Source: Fallopia convolvulus (taxonomy: Eukaryota; Streptophyta; Magnoliopsida; Caryophyllales; Polygonaceae). Taken from it: a DNA stretch of 64,000 nt. This document shows, in pieces, positions 23,525 through 35,321 of the stretch. The notes under the pieces were generated by a model, which was not told the origin of the DNA, searched no databases, and worked only from the letters and a program-made list of their open reading frames with translations. The DNA lies in assembly GCA_964016875.1 (NCBI GenBank), contig OZ024724.1, forward strand, positions 28,171,786-28,235,785, given 5' to 3'. The position numbers and the translations under genes were made by a program. The stretch's first letter is position 1, and every line of letters starts with the position of its first letter.

Positions 23525-24430
23525 GGGTAAATTACACAAAACCACCCCTTATCTTGGCTTGTTTGCAATAAACCACCACTTATTTCAATATTCACATAAA
23601 ACCACCCTTCAAATTATTTTCGTTTGCATTCAGCCACCCCTCCTTTATTTCTGTCAAATATTCTGTTAATGAGAGAATAAAAGTAAAATAATACCCTTAG
23701 GGTTTTAAGAACATGATATGAGCCAAAAACATATCTTGCTTTCATGGAACACATTTCTTATCCTCTTCCTTATTCCCCACATCAAAATAAATCAAATCTA
23801 ACATAGTGTGTTGAAATTTTAATAAATAATATTGAAGATGCCCATCCAAAATAAACCTCTTTAAAAGAATACAGAGACAATTTGAAAAGGGATGAAACCC
23901 ATGAAATAGGTGGTGGGAAGGTATTGGTGATAGAACCATGAAAGAGGATGAAGTTTGGAGAAGAAAGAAATTAGATATCACACACAAAAACCCATAAAAA
24001 GATCACAGGAGGAGAAAGAAATTGAATACCCAAGTTTGCCTTTGACCCAATTTTACATATCTCACCCGATTTCTGCAGCCTGAAAGTCCATAAAAGGCAA
24101 AAATTGGAACCCATAAAATAGAAAAAAAAATTGGAACTTATCTCGGAGTTTAATAGTTGGAGGATAAAGTTTGAGGAAGAAAGAAAATTAAACACCACAC
24201 ATCCAAACCCATAAAGAGCCAAACAGGAAAAGAGGAGGAGAAAGAAATTGAATACCCAAATTTGCTTTATGCAATGTTGACAAATTTAACGAGAGACTTA
24301 ACAGAGAAGGGAGTGGGTGGTTGAATGTTAACATAATTAAATTAAAGGGTGGTTTTTTTGTTAAAATCAAAATAAAGGGTGGTATTCTGCATATAGGTCA
24401 AGATAAGGGGTGGTTTTATGTATTTTACCC
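23525..24430. mobile_element. 906-bp MITE, possibly Mutator-derived
   Basis: The termini are inverted: GGGTAAATTACACAAAACCA at the left and, read in reverse, GGGTAAAATACATAAAACCA at the right, with similarity running on for about 60 bp. The flanks TGTATTTTT (23516-23524) and TATATTTTT (24431-24439) are a 9-bp target-site duplication with one mismatch. There is no transposase. Inside, a segment containing AGAAAGAAATTGAATACCCA occurs twice (near 24012 and 24240). The element starts 11 bp after the end of the solo LTR. Confidence 0.75.
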
Positions 24431-26396
24431 TATATTTTTTTTACATTTTTTTTATTACTTTCTATGAACCTTAATTTAGAGATTATCAAATCTTTCAATA
24501 TATCTATTAAATATTATTTTACCTATTTTTATTATTTTTCAACATTATAAGCATGATTGAGGATCAAATGAGAATTATTCTTATCCTATAAAATAAGAGC
24601 AATTCTCAACCTTTGATTTTATTAGATAAACGGTCCAGATGAGCATACATAATACATACACTCCTTTTAAAATTTTAGAGTTTGGGGGGCATTTCAGTCA
24701 TTTTACTACATTCTATCTTCAACCCCCTTCTCCCTCTCATGAACCAAAATTCGCAGACTTCAATTTCATAGATTTCAATCATTGTTGAACTAGATCGTGA
24801 CTTTAGTTTGACAAATCTTTGTTCTTCTCAAGCAAATTCACATTCAATTCCTCCTTGTTAATGGATTTAGGTAAGATTTTTGTGTAACACCCCTATTTTA
24901 CAACATTGGGTATTACCGCCAGTGACCTCGGACTTTACCGTCCAAAGTCACCCAAGGCTTTTAGAATGATATAGAACAATAATAGTGCGGAAATAAACAT
25001 AATTCATAAAATAGAAAAGGTGCTCCCGAAGGAGACTTTGTTTGTACAAAACATCTTACATTGCTTTCAAGCATATAGTTGTTTGGAATTGAAATGCAAA
25101 ACCAGCTTGTCCTTGAAACATAATGAAACTAAAACGAAATGAGATAAGAAGTACATCTTGAAAATCCTCGTTCTTCCTTCGTCTTCACTTCACGCCTTGT
25201 TGGGATTCCTAGATTTTGACATAATTCGCGAGGGGCGAGAGAATGCCAAGCAAACATGCGGAAAAGAAGAATTAGTCTAAGAGACTAAGCAAGCGAGAAC
25301 GGAACTTCCCGAGGGTATTTTGGGAATTCAAATAATATCGAAGGAGATAATAGGGTTGTGTTTACGATGAGGCTTATTTATGTGGGGCTTAAATAGTACG
25401 AAGGAGAGCATATCTTAAGCGGAGATAGCTCGATAAACGAGAGAAGAACTACTAGATTGTAGACTTCTTTTAGAATCGAAAGTATGTTGGGAACGTTATT
25501 AATCCACACAGGTTAAAAAGCTCTCGCGCCCTGAGCGGACCGAGAGCCGGATCGATCATTTGAGACCGGTCCGATTTTGGTATCTTCATGTGCATTGGGC
25601 ACTTATCTTATATAGTGACGAAAAGTATTTGATTTCGTTAATGATTTTTTTAAAGAGAAGGGTGGGGGCATGGATGGACCGATCCACCAAGGGGAAACCC
25701 AGTTTCCCGGTACTTAGCTAGAGTGCGCTCATCCCTCCTTGCAATCGGAGCGGATGGGATCATGATCCCGAAAGTCGTACTTCAAACACGTAGGCACTTA
25801 TGACTTATTAAGATTATATAGAGGCGTCGGCTATTCCGCGCCCCTTACTAGTTCGTTCGACGTTGATCTCTGAACGAGACCATAAACAACCAATGCCACA
25901 ATCACACTAACATAAATAGTCCTATCAAATATTAATAGCGAACTATACTAACAATGGTCGTTATATCTAACAATCGATATTTCCTAGGTTCATTCGTTAT
26001 TTAGCATACAAGTTGTTCCCAACATTGAGAATTTCACGGAAACATATATAAAAGGTCACAAGGGGAAATTCCACTTGTCTTAGCTTTCACGAGTCTACTA
26101 TCGAGCTTGACGGAAATATTTGATTCACGACTTCGAGCGAGAATCCCAACCTATCGACAGGGAAATTACGAGCGAATTTTAAATACGAATACCTCCTAAC
26201 GCTTGGATTCTCTCTTATATACTTTATATAAGAGAAGTGGAATTCTAAATTATTATGATAATAATTTAGATGATCGTTTAAAATAATAATATTACTTTAT
26301 TATTATTTTGATCTTGTAATATCCTTTCTATTCATTAAAAATCCTTATTCAATATTATTAAAATAATTTCCTTTACTCTCACTTGCTAATTTCTTA

Positions 26397-26637
26397 CTCC
26401 CTCCGTTCAGAAATACATGATGTTTTAGCTTGATTTTCTTGTTCAATAATACTTGATGTTTGACATAATTTACCATAGTTTTTCCAATATTGTCCTCATT
26501 AATCAAAAAGAATAATAAACATATAAAATAGAAAAGGAAAGATCTTCACAAAATTATGGGGTATTTAAGTCAAATCATATACTTTCTTAATTTTAGAGAC
26601 AAATCCTAAAACATCATGTATTTATGAACGGAGGGAG
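26397..26637. mobile_element. Stowaway MITE (Tc1/mariner type)
   Basis: 241 bp with TA duplications at 26395-26396 and 26638-26639 and the diagnostic terminus CTCCCTCCGTTC. The inverted repeats extend about 32 bp with one mismatch. No coding capacity. It is nested inside the 4.45 kb solo LTR. Confidence 0.95.
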
Positions 26638-28468
26638 TAATATTTTTAAACAAGTATAATTTCATAAAATATATGATAACACTTGACCTAAAAGACATTT
26701 TAAGGATACATACTTTCTTCCAATTATAAATAATTTCTCTTAACCAATTTACAACTTATTTTAATTACAATATTACCTTTTTTATTTTCAAAAGGGTTCA
26801 TTAAGGGATTTAAAGTATTATTTTTCCACCAATAATATTTTATTAATAATATTCTCTTAATAAGATCTTATTTAACTATATAAACCATATCACATAAAGA
26901 TAGAGTAATTATAATCCATTTTCTTGGAAATTTTCATAATTAGGATTTTCTTATTTACTTTATAAAGTAACTTTCCTAAACTCAACATATTTTAAAATAA
27001 TCTCATTTATTTTATTCCTATTCTTTTCATATCATAGGGTTTATAAAAACATGATCATGGCTAAGTAGATATATTACTTTACTTATAGACATAATATCTT
27101 AGGTGACAAAAGAATATCTTTGCCATATTTTAATTATTTCTTTTTTTTTATGCAAGTAAACCACATAACTATATAATATCATAAGATCAATATAGTATCA
27201 TAATTTTTCTTATCTTTAATTTAGAACTTATGTCCTGTAAGAAATCTCTACACTTAGAGATATATTAAACTAATATTTTTCTTAAATGATAACTTTAGTA
27301 ATACAACTATTATTAACATTATCCTTTTTATAAAAACAATATTTAGTAACAAACTATAGTCCATGGCTACAACTTTGTAACAATATTTCTATAAGAGTTC
27401 TCTTCAACTTATTTAGAATAATTATTATTATAATATGTCATAAGAATTTTATCACCACTACCATATTTTATAAATAAAACTATATCTATGGCAATTCTCT
27501 ACACCTAGAGACATATTAACTTAATATTTCATTAATGGTAACATTTTTTTACATATCTATAATTATTAAAAAATTATTATATCTTATATTCTCTACGCTT
27601 AGAGATATGCACATTATAGCTTGTACAAGATTATTTCTTTATAAAAATTGTATTTAATATATAACTACAAACCTTATGCTAGTAATTTTATAAAAACTTT
27701 TTATAAGAGTTCTTTAATATTATCAATATAAACATGACTTGCATAATATACTTTAATATCATATAAGAAAATCCTCAATACTTTATTTAATTTATTTATC
27801 TTCTCCTTTCAACTAACAAGATCTCAAATAATATTTTTATTAAATTTAAAACTTGTAGGCTAACAAATATTATGAGATCTATTTAATTTATTAAATTTGA
27901 TTATAAAAACCATAAACTCATAATTTATTAAAAATATTCCAAGTCTTGCCGTATTTTATTTCCTTTTATTTAAGTTTACATGCATGTTAATAAATCCATT
28001 TAATCACTAGTAAATAATAATAATAAATAAAATCTGATTTTTAATGTTTAGGAAAATGAGGTGGGTTGGATATGATTTTAATTAAAAAATTTCAGCCCAA
28101 ATTTAGTTAAGATTTACCCAAAAATTAGGCCCAACTTCTCATTGCCTTCCTCTTCTTCTGATTGTCGTACAGAACCAGAGAGAACTCAGGAACGAACAAC
28201 GAAGGACTTGCAGGCGGGGTTCTACGCGCGGCTTCGGGCGGCTCTGGCGGCCAGGGTGGCGACGCGCGTCAGGCAAGGGGCGGCCGACGATGTGTTGGTG
28301 CGCCGGTGGTACTCCGGTTGCTATTTTAGGGTTTGGGGATTTTTTTTGTGAAAAAAATCAGAATTTAAAAAATGTTTTGAGGCTGAATTTTGCTTGAATT
28401 GAGAGCAATTATGCCTAGAGAAAGAGAGTAGGAAGAGTTTGTGTGAGTTTGGAGGAGAAATTGAACCC

Positions 28469-28478
28469 TTTATATAGG
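28469..28478 (-). promoter_or_regulatory. TATA box of the 4.45 kb solo LTR
   Basis: On the minus strand CCTATATAAA is followed by a pyrimidine-rich, CT-repeat leader, as expected for the U3/R junction. This agrees with the orientation deduced from the LTR ends. Confidence 0.6.
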
Positions 28479-28757
28479 CAAAGGAGAGGAGCTTGGTGAT
28501 CCATGGCTATGGTGGAAGATCAATGGAGGAGAAGGGGATGCTCTACAATTGGGCAAAAGTGTGCTTCTTGAAGGATGATGCAATGGTGATGTGCTAGAGG
28601 AAGTCTTGCAAGCAAAGAAGTAGAAGAAGGGCATGCAATGGAGCATCTCAAATCAACGTCAATCCATCAGACATAAGTTTGATGTCTATTTTGAAGAAGA
28701 AGGAAAATAGTTGATATAAAATAAAAGAGGTGGGGTGATTGAGTAAGAAATTGCAAT

Positions 28758-28832
28758 TGATCTAGTGGATTTGAGGGGGTTGGGCGTGTGAGAGGGGTTG
28801 CAAGAGGTCTCGGGTTCAAGTCCCGGCTGTTG
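28758..28832 (+). other. tRNA-like sequence (SINE head?) in the solo LTR
   Basis: An A-box-like TAGTGGATTTGAGG (28763-28776) precedes a B box, GGTTCAAGTCC (28813-28823), that differs from the Pol III consensus at one position. Around the B box, CGGG and CCCG form a T-arm-like stem with a 7-base loop. This is the layout of a tRNA-derived SINE head. No tail or duplication was defined, so a SINE is only suggested. Confidence 0.45.
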
Positions 28833-31800
28833 CATTCTTTTTACTAAATTCCCATTGTATTTTTAATGCCTTGTTGTACCTCTTTATACCTAATAAAATT
28901 TCGAAATTTTACATAGCATCATTTTTATTTAAATGATTTCATCTCTTTATAACGCTTATAATAAAACTCTTGAATTTTATTGAATTTAATTTATTTAAAT
29001 TATTTAAGTTCTCTTGTTATAGAGAAAAAGGGTTATAAATTATATTATAGTGGTTTTTTTACGACCTTGGAACATTGCAGATATTATTTTTATAATTTAT
29101 TAAGATAATTATAAAAATAATTAAACTCTCTTTTTATGAGAGAATATTTAAGTAGAGATCCGACTTGCTTAATATACTTAATACGAGTCTTTTATCGTCA
29201 TTGTGGTAAACTTTTATAATTTTTCTTAATATAATATGAAATTATAAAACCTATTAAATTCTCTATTTTAGAGAAAAATAATTTATTAGAATAAATTATC
29301 CATTTTATTTTATTTAGAATTTAGCGGATATTACATTTTGTTGATTTAGATTTTCACTCTTTTGTTCATGAATTTTAATGGATTTAGATATGATTTTTCA
29401 TCTTTGCTGTTGGATTTTGATGAAGAGAACCATAGAATTGATAGAGATTGCAAAATAAAGATTTGTGTATGTATTTTGCATTTCAATTTGAAGAATTTTG
29501 GTAGAAAAAGTGGTTGATTTTGTATACTTGTTTGCTGCCCACCAAGTGTTTGATAAAATGCCTAAACCTTTTTTTTCTCCATAAAAACCTAAAATCTTGT
29601 GTGATTTCTTGTAACACCCCCTTGCTTACCCTGGAGGTATTACCACCAGTAACCCCGATTAGGACTAAACCAGAGTGAACCAAGGCTTTAACCTGACAGA
29701 ACTTACTAGAACAAGGTAAATGAAACCATTTAAAACCTAACAAAATTAAGTAAAACTTTACAACGAAAAAGAGAATAAAAGGTCTTATGCAAGACTTAAC
29801 TAAAACAAATTAGTAAATAAATAGAACAACCTTTCTATTTATACAAAATCTTCATCAAGTCTTCCTTAAGTTCTTATTTCTGAAACTCAGCTTCGCCTTT
29901 GAAGTAGTTCAATCATGTTCTTCAATCAAGTATAACCATTGGAAACCTTTCTTCAACTTTTGGAGCTTCAAACTTCTGAATCCACCTCTTGAATCAACTT
30001 CCAAGAAGAACCTGATGTGTCGTAAACCAACGGTGGACACCAGCCGACCATATAAAAGAAAAGAAGATGGACGGGTTAGTCTAATGAAAGACTAAGCAAG
30101 CGGAGAAACTAACTTGGTTCTTATGGTTGTAACTAAACATATTGGCATCCAAATCCGATAAGACTCGGATTATGATCCAACAATTAGCAGTCTTATAGGG
30201 AATAAGAAGGAGACTCGTATATTCAAGAGATAGGACACCACAACTTGTGGTTCCTTTACGAAACATGAACAATTGTTGGGAACCCATATTAATCACATAA
30301 CATTTTGAAAAGCCTCCATCGACTAATCAGATTGACTTAATCAAGACTTGATTAAGAATCATTCATAACATGGAGCAAGAATGGTTATCGAATGGACTAA
30401 CCATCTTGGTACATTAATGTGCCTAACACACTTATCTATCATTACTCTCAATCTGTGCACTCGCATCATTTAATAGTTTTTACGTTCGGCCAACAAACGA
30501 GATCAGAGGGTCTATTTCATCCATGATCATTTACATATATCCTCGGCCAACAACCGAGATTCGGCCAACAACCGAGATCAGAGTGCCTATTTCATCCATG
30601 ATCATTTATACATGCTCGGCCAACAACCGAGTGTCAATTGGACTTAGCTAGAGTGCACCATTGTCTTCCTTCAACGTGAAGCGTGACATGAGTCATGACT
30701 CCAATATTGGGATACACTAGCAAGCTACATCCCCCAATATAGATTTTGTTATAAAGAGGTCATTGGAGACTCGGCTCCTACCCTTGAACTACCTATTTTG
30801 CAACAGTGTTTCAGCACAGGACCACTAAAGAGATGTCTTGGAGTCTAAAATCCCATCTCTACCATCTTATTTCACAACAATGTCTCAGCATGAGACAACT
30901 AATCATACAACGGTCCTAAGTTCAGTTCTAACGTAAAAACTAAAATAACGACATGGTCGTTATTTCTAACAAAATAACAACCTATCAAACTATATTCAAC
31001 ATACAAATTATTCCCAACATGAGGATCAAAAGGAATTCAATCCCTCGTTAATAATCATAACGCAAGAGAGAATCGTCCACTTGCCTTAGAAGGCGTGCAC
31101 AATGTTCTGAGTGATTCCAACTGTAATCTTTATCACCCTTCTGCCAAGTATAACAAAAGGATTTCTCAACAACGAGCTCACGGAAACACTTCTTAGTTGT
31201 ATACACAACTCCTACAACTTCCTAATCGATAAACGATTTGATTTCGTATATCGACTATATAATAAATCATTAGTTAATTATACACTTCACTTTTGAAACA
31301 ACTTTCTAAACAAAAAGTGTTCCTCAGTAATAGTTCTGAAAGGTGACCAAATCTCGGATCAAACGGATTAACAACGAATCCCGAGTAATTATCCGAAGTC
31401 CTTTACCTGCCAATCAGTATCAAAACTTGTATTCGCTATAACTGAAGATCCCGACGTCCGTTTCCCGAGTGGTTTGAACCTGTGAGACCGTATCAACGTC
31501 AAGATTATAATAACCATAAATTTAATTAGCAAAGCGGAAACGAAAGGCCCTTACGGTGGATCCGCAACCAACCCGCTAATTAATTTCGATCGTAAATACC
31601 TTCACTTGAGCCCATGGCTCGTTTGGCTCGATAGTGGCTCGATCCCCGAGCTCGAGGGTGGTTGAGTATTGTCCGGAGGCATCCCTCATAGTGGGTGGTG
31701 GTCGGACAAGCTGGTGGTCGCCGGAGACAACGCAAAACGAGGCAAAGAAGAGACCGACGGTGAAGATTAAGTTCCTTTCTTTTCGAGCATGTCGTTCCAT

Positions 31801-32425
31801 CCTGATTTTGTCACTGATTCTGGTGCAACAACAAGGTGCCCAGCTTGACACCGAGAGGAAGAAGATGAGAGGTGGCTGGCAGAGAAGGCGGGGAAGAAAG
31901 AGCAGCCGGCGGTGAAGAGGAGTTCGAATTCTTTCCGAGTCCGTCGTTCTCGCCCAACCCTCTCGAACTCTCCCCTATGATCCTATCCAAATATGCATAC
32001 ATGTGGGAGAAAGAAATCAGATTTCCTCCCTCACCAAGCAAAAGAAGTCGGCTAAAAAAAATGATTTCCAATCTCGAAACGGGACTCGCGTCAAAGCGGT
32101 AAAATTATGTACCTCGGATGGAAAAACTTACTAAATACAAAACGTCCCGTAAATTATGTAGACCAATAAAATCAAATTTTCATGATTTTATCTTGCTACC
32201 TTTAATTTTAAGGCTTTTGTTTCATATTTGAAAACCTTTAGAATACATAATTAAAAAGACGGCTTATCCAATAAATATTCTTTTTCCACTGAAAAATCCT
32301 AGAATTCACACCGATCCATAAAATCATTTCTTTATGATTTTAGGATATCACCCACAATTTTTTTAGGATTTAAATTCCGACAAAAATGTTGGATTAAGCA
32401 ATAAAACAGACAAAGAGGTTAAAAG

Positions 32426-35075
32426 TGTAATAACCGGGCTTGAGTTTATCTACTAATGATTATATTTTGGGCCAATTAATTCTCTTTCAATCTTTTTTAA
32501 TTTGGGCTGGATGTTGACAAGGGCCAAGCCCAATTTCCGTTCCATTCTTCTGATATCCCTAGTTTGGGAGCCAACTGTTCATCACCCTCTTCGTTCCTTT
32601 TGTACGCTGCTCCTCACCAACACCAAGCTCTCGGATTCCTTCTCTTCCGCCTCACCAATACGCTCATCTTCACAATCTTCACACCCCCATTCCTCATCTC
32701 CACTTCCGATCCCTTGCTCGTCTCGTTTATCGCCTCCGTCAAACGTTCCAAACCGGGGAAGACACTGCCGACCTCGGCGAAGCTAGGGCCACCGCGAGCC
32801 TGTCCCTTTAACTTGTGCGCGCTCAAGCGGTCGAACCCTCCTCTGAACCTCGTCAACCTCGGAGATTCCAGTCATCGCCGCGAGTCGCAAAGAAGTTGCC
32901 TTCGTCGTTGGTAGTCCCGTTCGCTGTGGTCGTTGTCGCCAATAACCGCCGTCCTGTCGAGCGCTCGTCGTCTCCTTGGAAGTGTCGTCTTCAGCAATCG
33001 ACACCCTGTCCTCCGACCGCGGTTCAAGATCGACCTCGCAACGTTCAAGCTCGACCTCACAAGTTGCTGCACCGTCACCATCTTGATCGAAGACCTGCGT
33101 TCCATTTTCTTGCAATCGGTACAAGCAGGAGGTTGTTCTTCTTGCCAATTTCAATTTTCTTCCCACAATATTCTTGTTGTTGCTGATGTGTAATATAGGG
33201 TTCAATTAATCTTGTTTTATTTAAAGACCGATGTTGATTTTTGCATTAGACTATGGTCAAAATTTGTGGGATTATTGTTGAATTTGAGAAAGGCAATCAG
33301 GTTGAACTTAGGTCAGTTTTAGCGCCTGTAGTGGAGAGGATTAGTTCAATTGCGGTGGATTAATTCGGTCAAGCTTTGTGATTGTAAGGGTTGACCCGTT
33401 TGTCAATTATTGTTGAATGGTTATCATCACTGGATTTTGTGACCACCAAACTTGATATTATAATGTGGGATGAATTGTAGTTTAATATACTGATTTTGGT
33501 CTCAAATATATCTTGTCAATGAAATTGCCTAAATTGCTCTCTTGGTATTGGGGGTTGAGTTGCTGTGGGATTGATTTGAATATATTGACCTAGATTAATA
33601 AGTTAAAATGCTATTATATTGTTTTAAGTAGATCCCTCTCGTAATATATAAATGTAGCTTTAGAAGCACGCTAGTAACTAGTAACCTAGGTTGGAATCGA
33701 ATGGGTGACAAGAAGGGTTGGTTTGGAAATCGTAAGCATTATTCGAAAATCGATAACATCTATGTGCATCACTTAGAAAGAGCTTTTAGCTTTTGGGGCA
33801 TTAAATTTGTGTTTCGTTTCTCTTCGAATGTTATAGTTTTGGTTATTGAATTGTTAGGATTCGATAACGCTCGTGTGTGACTTGTTCGAGCTTCTTTTAT
33901 TCCGCTACGTGTTTGTGTCTCACCTTCGAGGTAAGTCGCTTGCCGACTTACTTAGTCTACGACTCGTTATGCGTTGAACGAGTAAATTGAATGTGTAGCC
34001 CTTATTTTGGAATGATTCCATATTACGTGCTTATATGTATATTTGAATTATGGAAATCGCTTTTAAATGTTTTCGTTATGCGTGCACTAGGTTCCACCGG
34101 TATGATCATGAAGCACGGGACAAGTTGGAGATGAAGTGGCCCCCGGACATGGTCATGCGTCTGTAAGGAATCCCCTTCTAAAAATAAACTAAATTGTTTT
34201 AGCAAATGCTCTAGTAGAGGTTTAGCCGGGGAAAGAAGAATGAACGAAGAAAATGGGCACGTGTTTAGTTATGCGCCCTGACCGTGCGCCATAGATGAAA
34301 GGCCGGAGGGTGCCATATATTGAGGATGACGTTGGATTGCTATTGTATTTGATGAAGTTTGTTTGAACGTCTAAAATGTTTGAGTTATGACCTTAGAGAA
34401 TGCATGTTATGGTTATGGGTGTAATGGCAATATACTTCTACTTGTTGTTGATATCCTTATTGACATTGTTATGGATGATTTCACATTTGGCTATACTTGT
34501 TTGGCCTACTATTATATTTCTATTGTGATTGCAATCGTGTGTGCATCTTTAAATATATGTATATATACAAGTTTATTTTTCTAAAAATGTTTTTTTACAT
34601 ATTTGATTTACTTGTTTGGCCCATACCGAGATCGTAGGCTAATGTGATCAACTTGTGGCGTTTTAGGTAAGGATTTCGGCTTGGGAAATATGCCAGGAGA
34701 TTGCATTCCAGGTGGTGGAGCTCGGTCTTGACGTGACGTGTTTTAGGAGAGTGATGTTAGCGTCTTAGTCTTTTGGATTTGTTAGACTTGAGTAGTTATG
34801 CTTTGACAGTGAAGCTTTTGGAGTATGTTGAGTTGTCTGAGGTTTAGACTAGCTAAAGAGTCCTTTTGTCATGACTGTTAGATTTTTGGCTTTTGCATGC
34901 ATGAATTTTAAGACATAAAATCTTGAACTTCTAGATTGGATGATTTCGAGAATTTACTCGCAGTGCTTTTGTTGCAAGGTCCAAAATAGTCGTTTGTCGT
35001 CAGTTTGTTCTGGTAGACCCATTGTGAGGTCTACTACCTTGTCACGCCCCAGGTATCGGCCATCGGGGTGTTACA
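32426..35075 (+). repeat. 5' LTR of the Tekay element
   Basis: 2,650 bp, TGTAATAACC...GGGGTGTTACA. Contains a GC-rich segment (about 32750-33110) with spurious open frames on both strands, and a splice-donor-like GAG|GTAAGT at 33931. Confidence 0.94.
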
Positions 35076-35078
35076 GAT

Positions 35079-35090
35079 TGGTTTCAGAGC
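35079..35090 (+). other. Primer-binding site, initiator tRNA-Met type
   Basis: TGGTTTCAGAGC begins three bases after the 5' LTR and differs at one position from the usual plant initiator-Met primer site (TGGTATCAGAGC). Confidence 0.85.
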
Positions 35091-35321
35091 GAGGTTGGCA
35101 ACAAGGGTACTAGGTCCTAACAAAAGAGCTCGTGAGGTCCAATTTATAATTATGCAAAAATTTAAAACCCTTTTTCTTAGGCATGCTGCATTTTAGGTAG
35201 AAAAATACGTCGAGACCGCTACATAACTTGGGAAGAATCTCTGTAAGCATTTTGTTTGTTTAATTACAATTAATACTTGTAAAAATCTAAGTGATTTATT
35301 ATGTTTAGGTATCACTTAGTA

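Larger units (their letters stand above)
24883..29335 (-). mobile_element. 4.45 kb solo LTR, minus orientation
   Basis: Read on the minus strand it starts TGTAATATCCGC and ends GGGGTGTTACA; the 5-bp duplication TTTTG is intact at 24878-24882 and 29336-29340. There is no coding sequence. It is about 1.5 kb longer than its relatives at 20659 and 29610, largely through the AT-rich stretch 26640-28020. A Stowaway MITE and a tRNA-like sequence lie within it. The GC-rich segment 28142-28350 lies downstream of a minus-strand TATA box and is likely leader sequence. Confidence 0.85.

Noticed and set aside
28142..28351. Small GC-rich plus-strand gene
   Set aside because: It lies downstream of the minus-strand TATA box of a solo LTR and has no recognisable domain; it is likely LTR leader.
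32502..33205. Several open frames in the Tekay 5' LTR (and copies at 40647-41414)
   Set aside because: They overlap on both strands, lie in GC-rich LTR leader and have no conserved domain.
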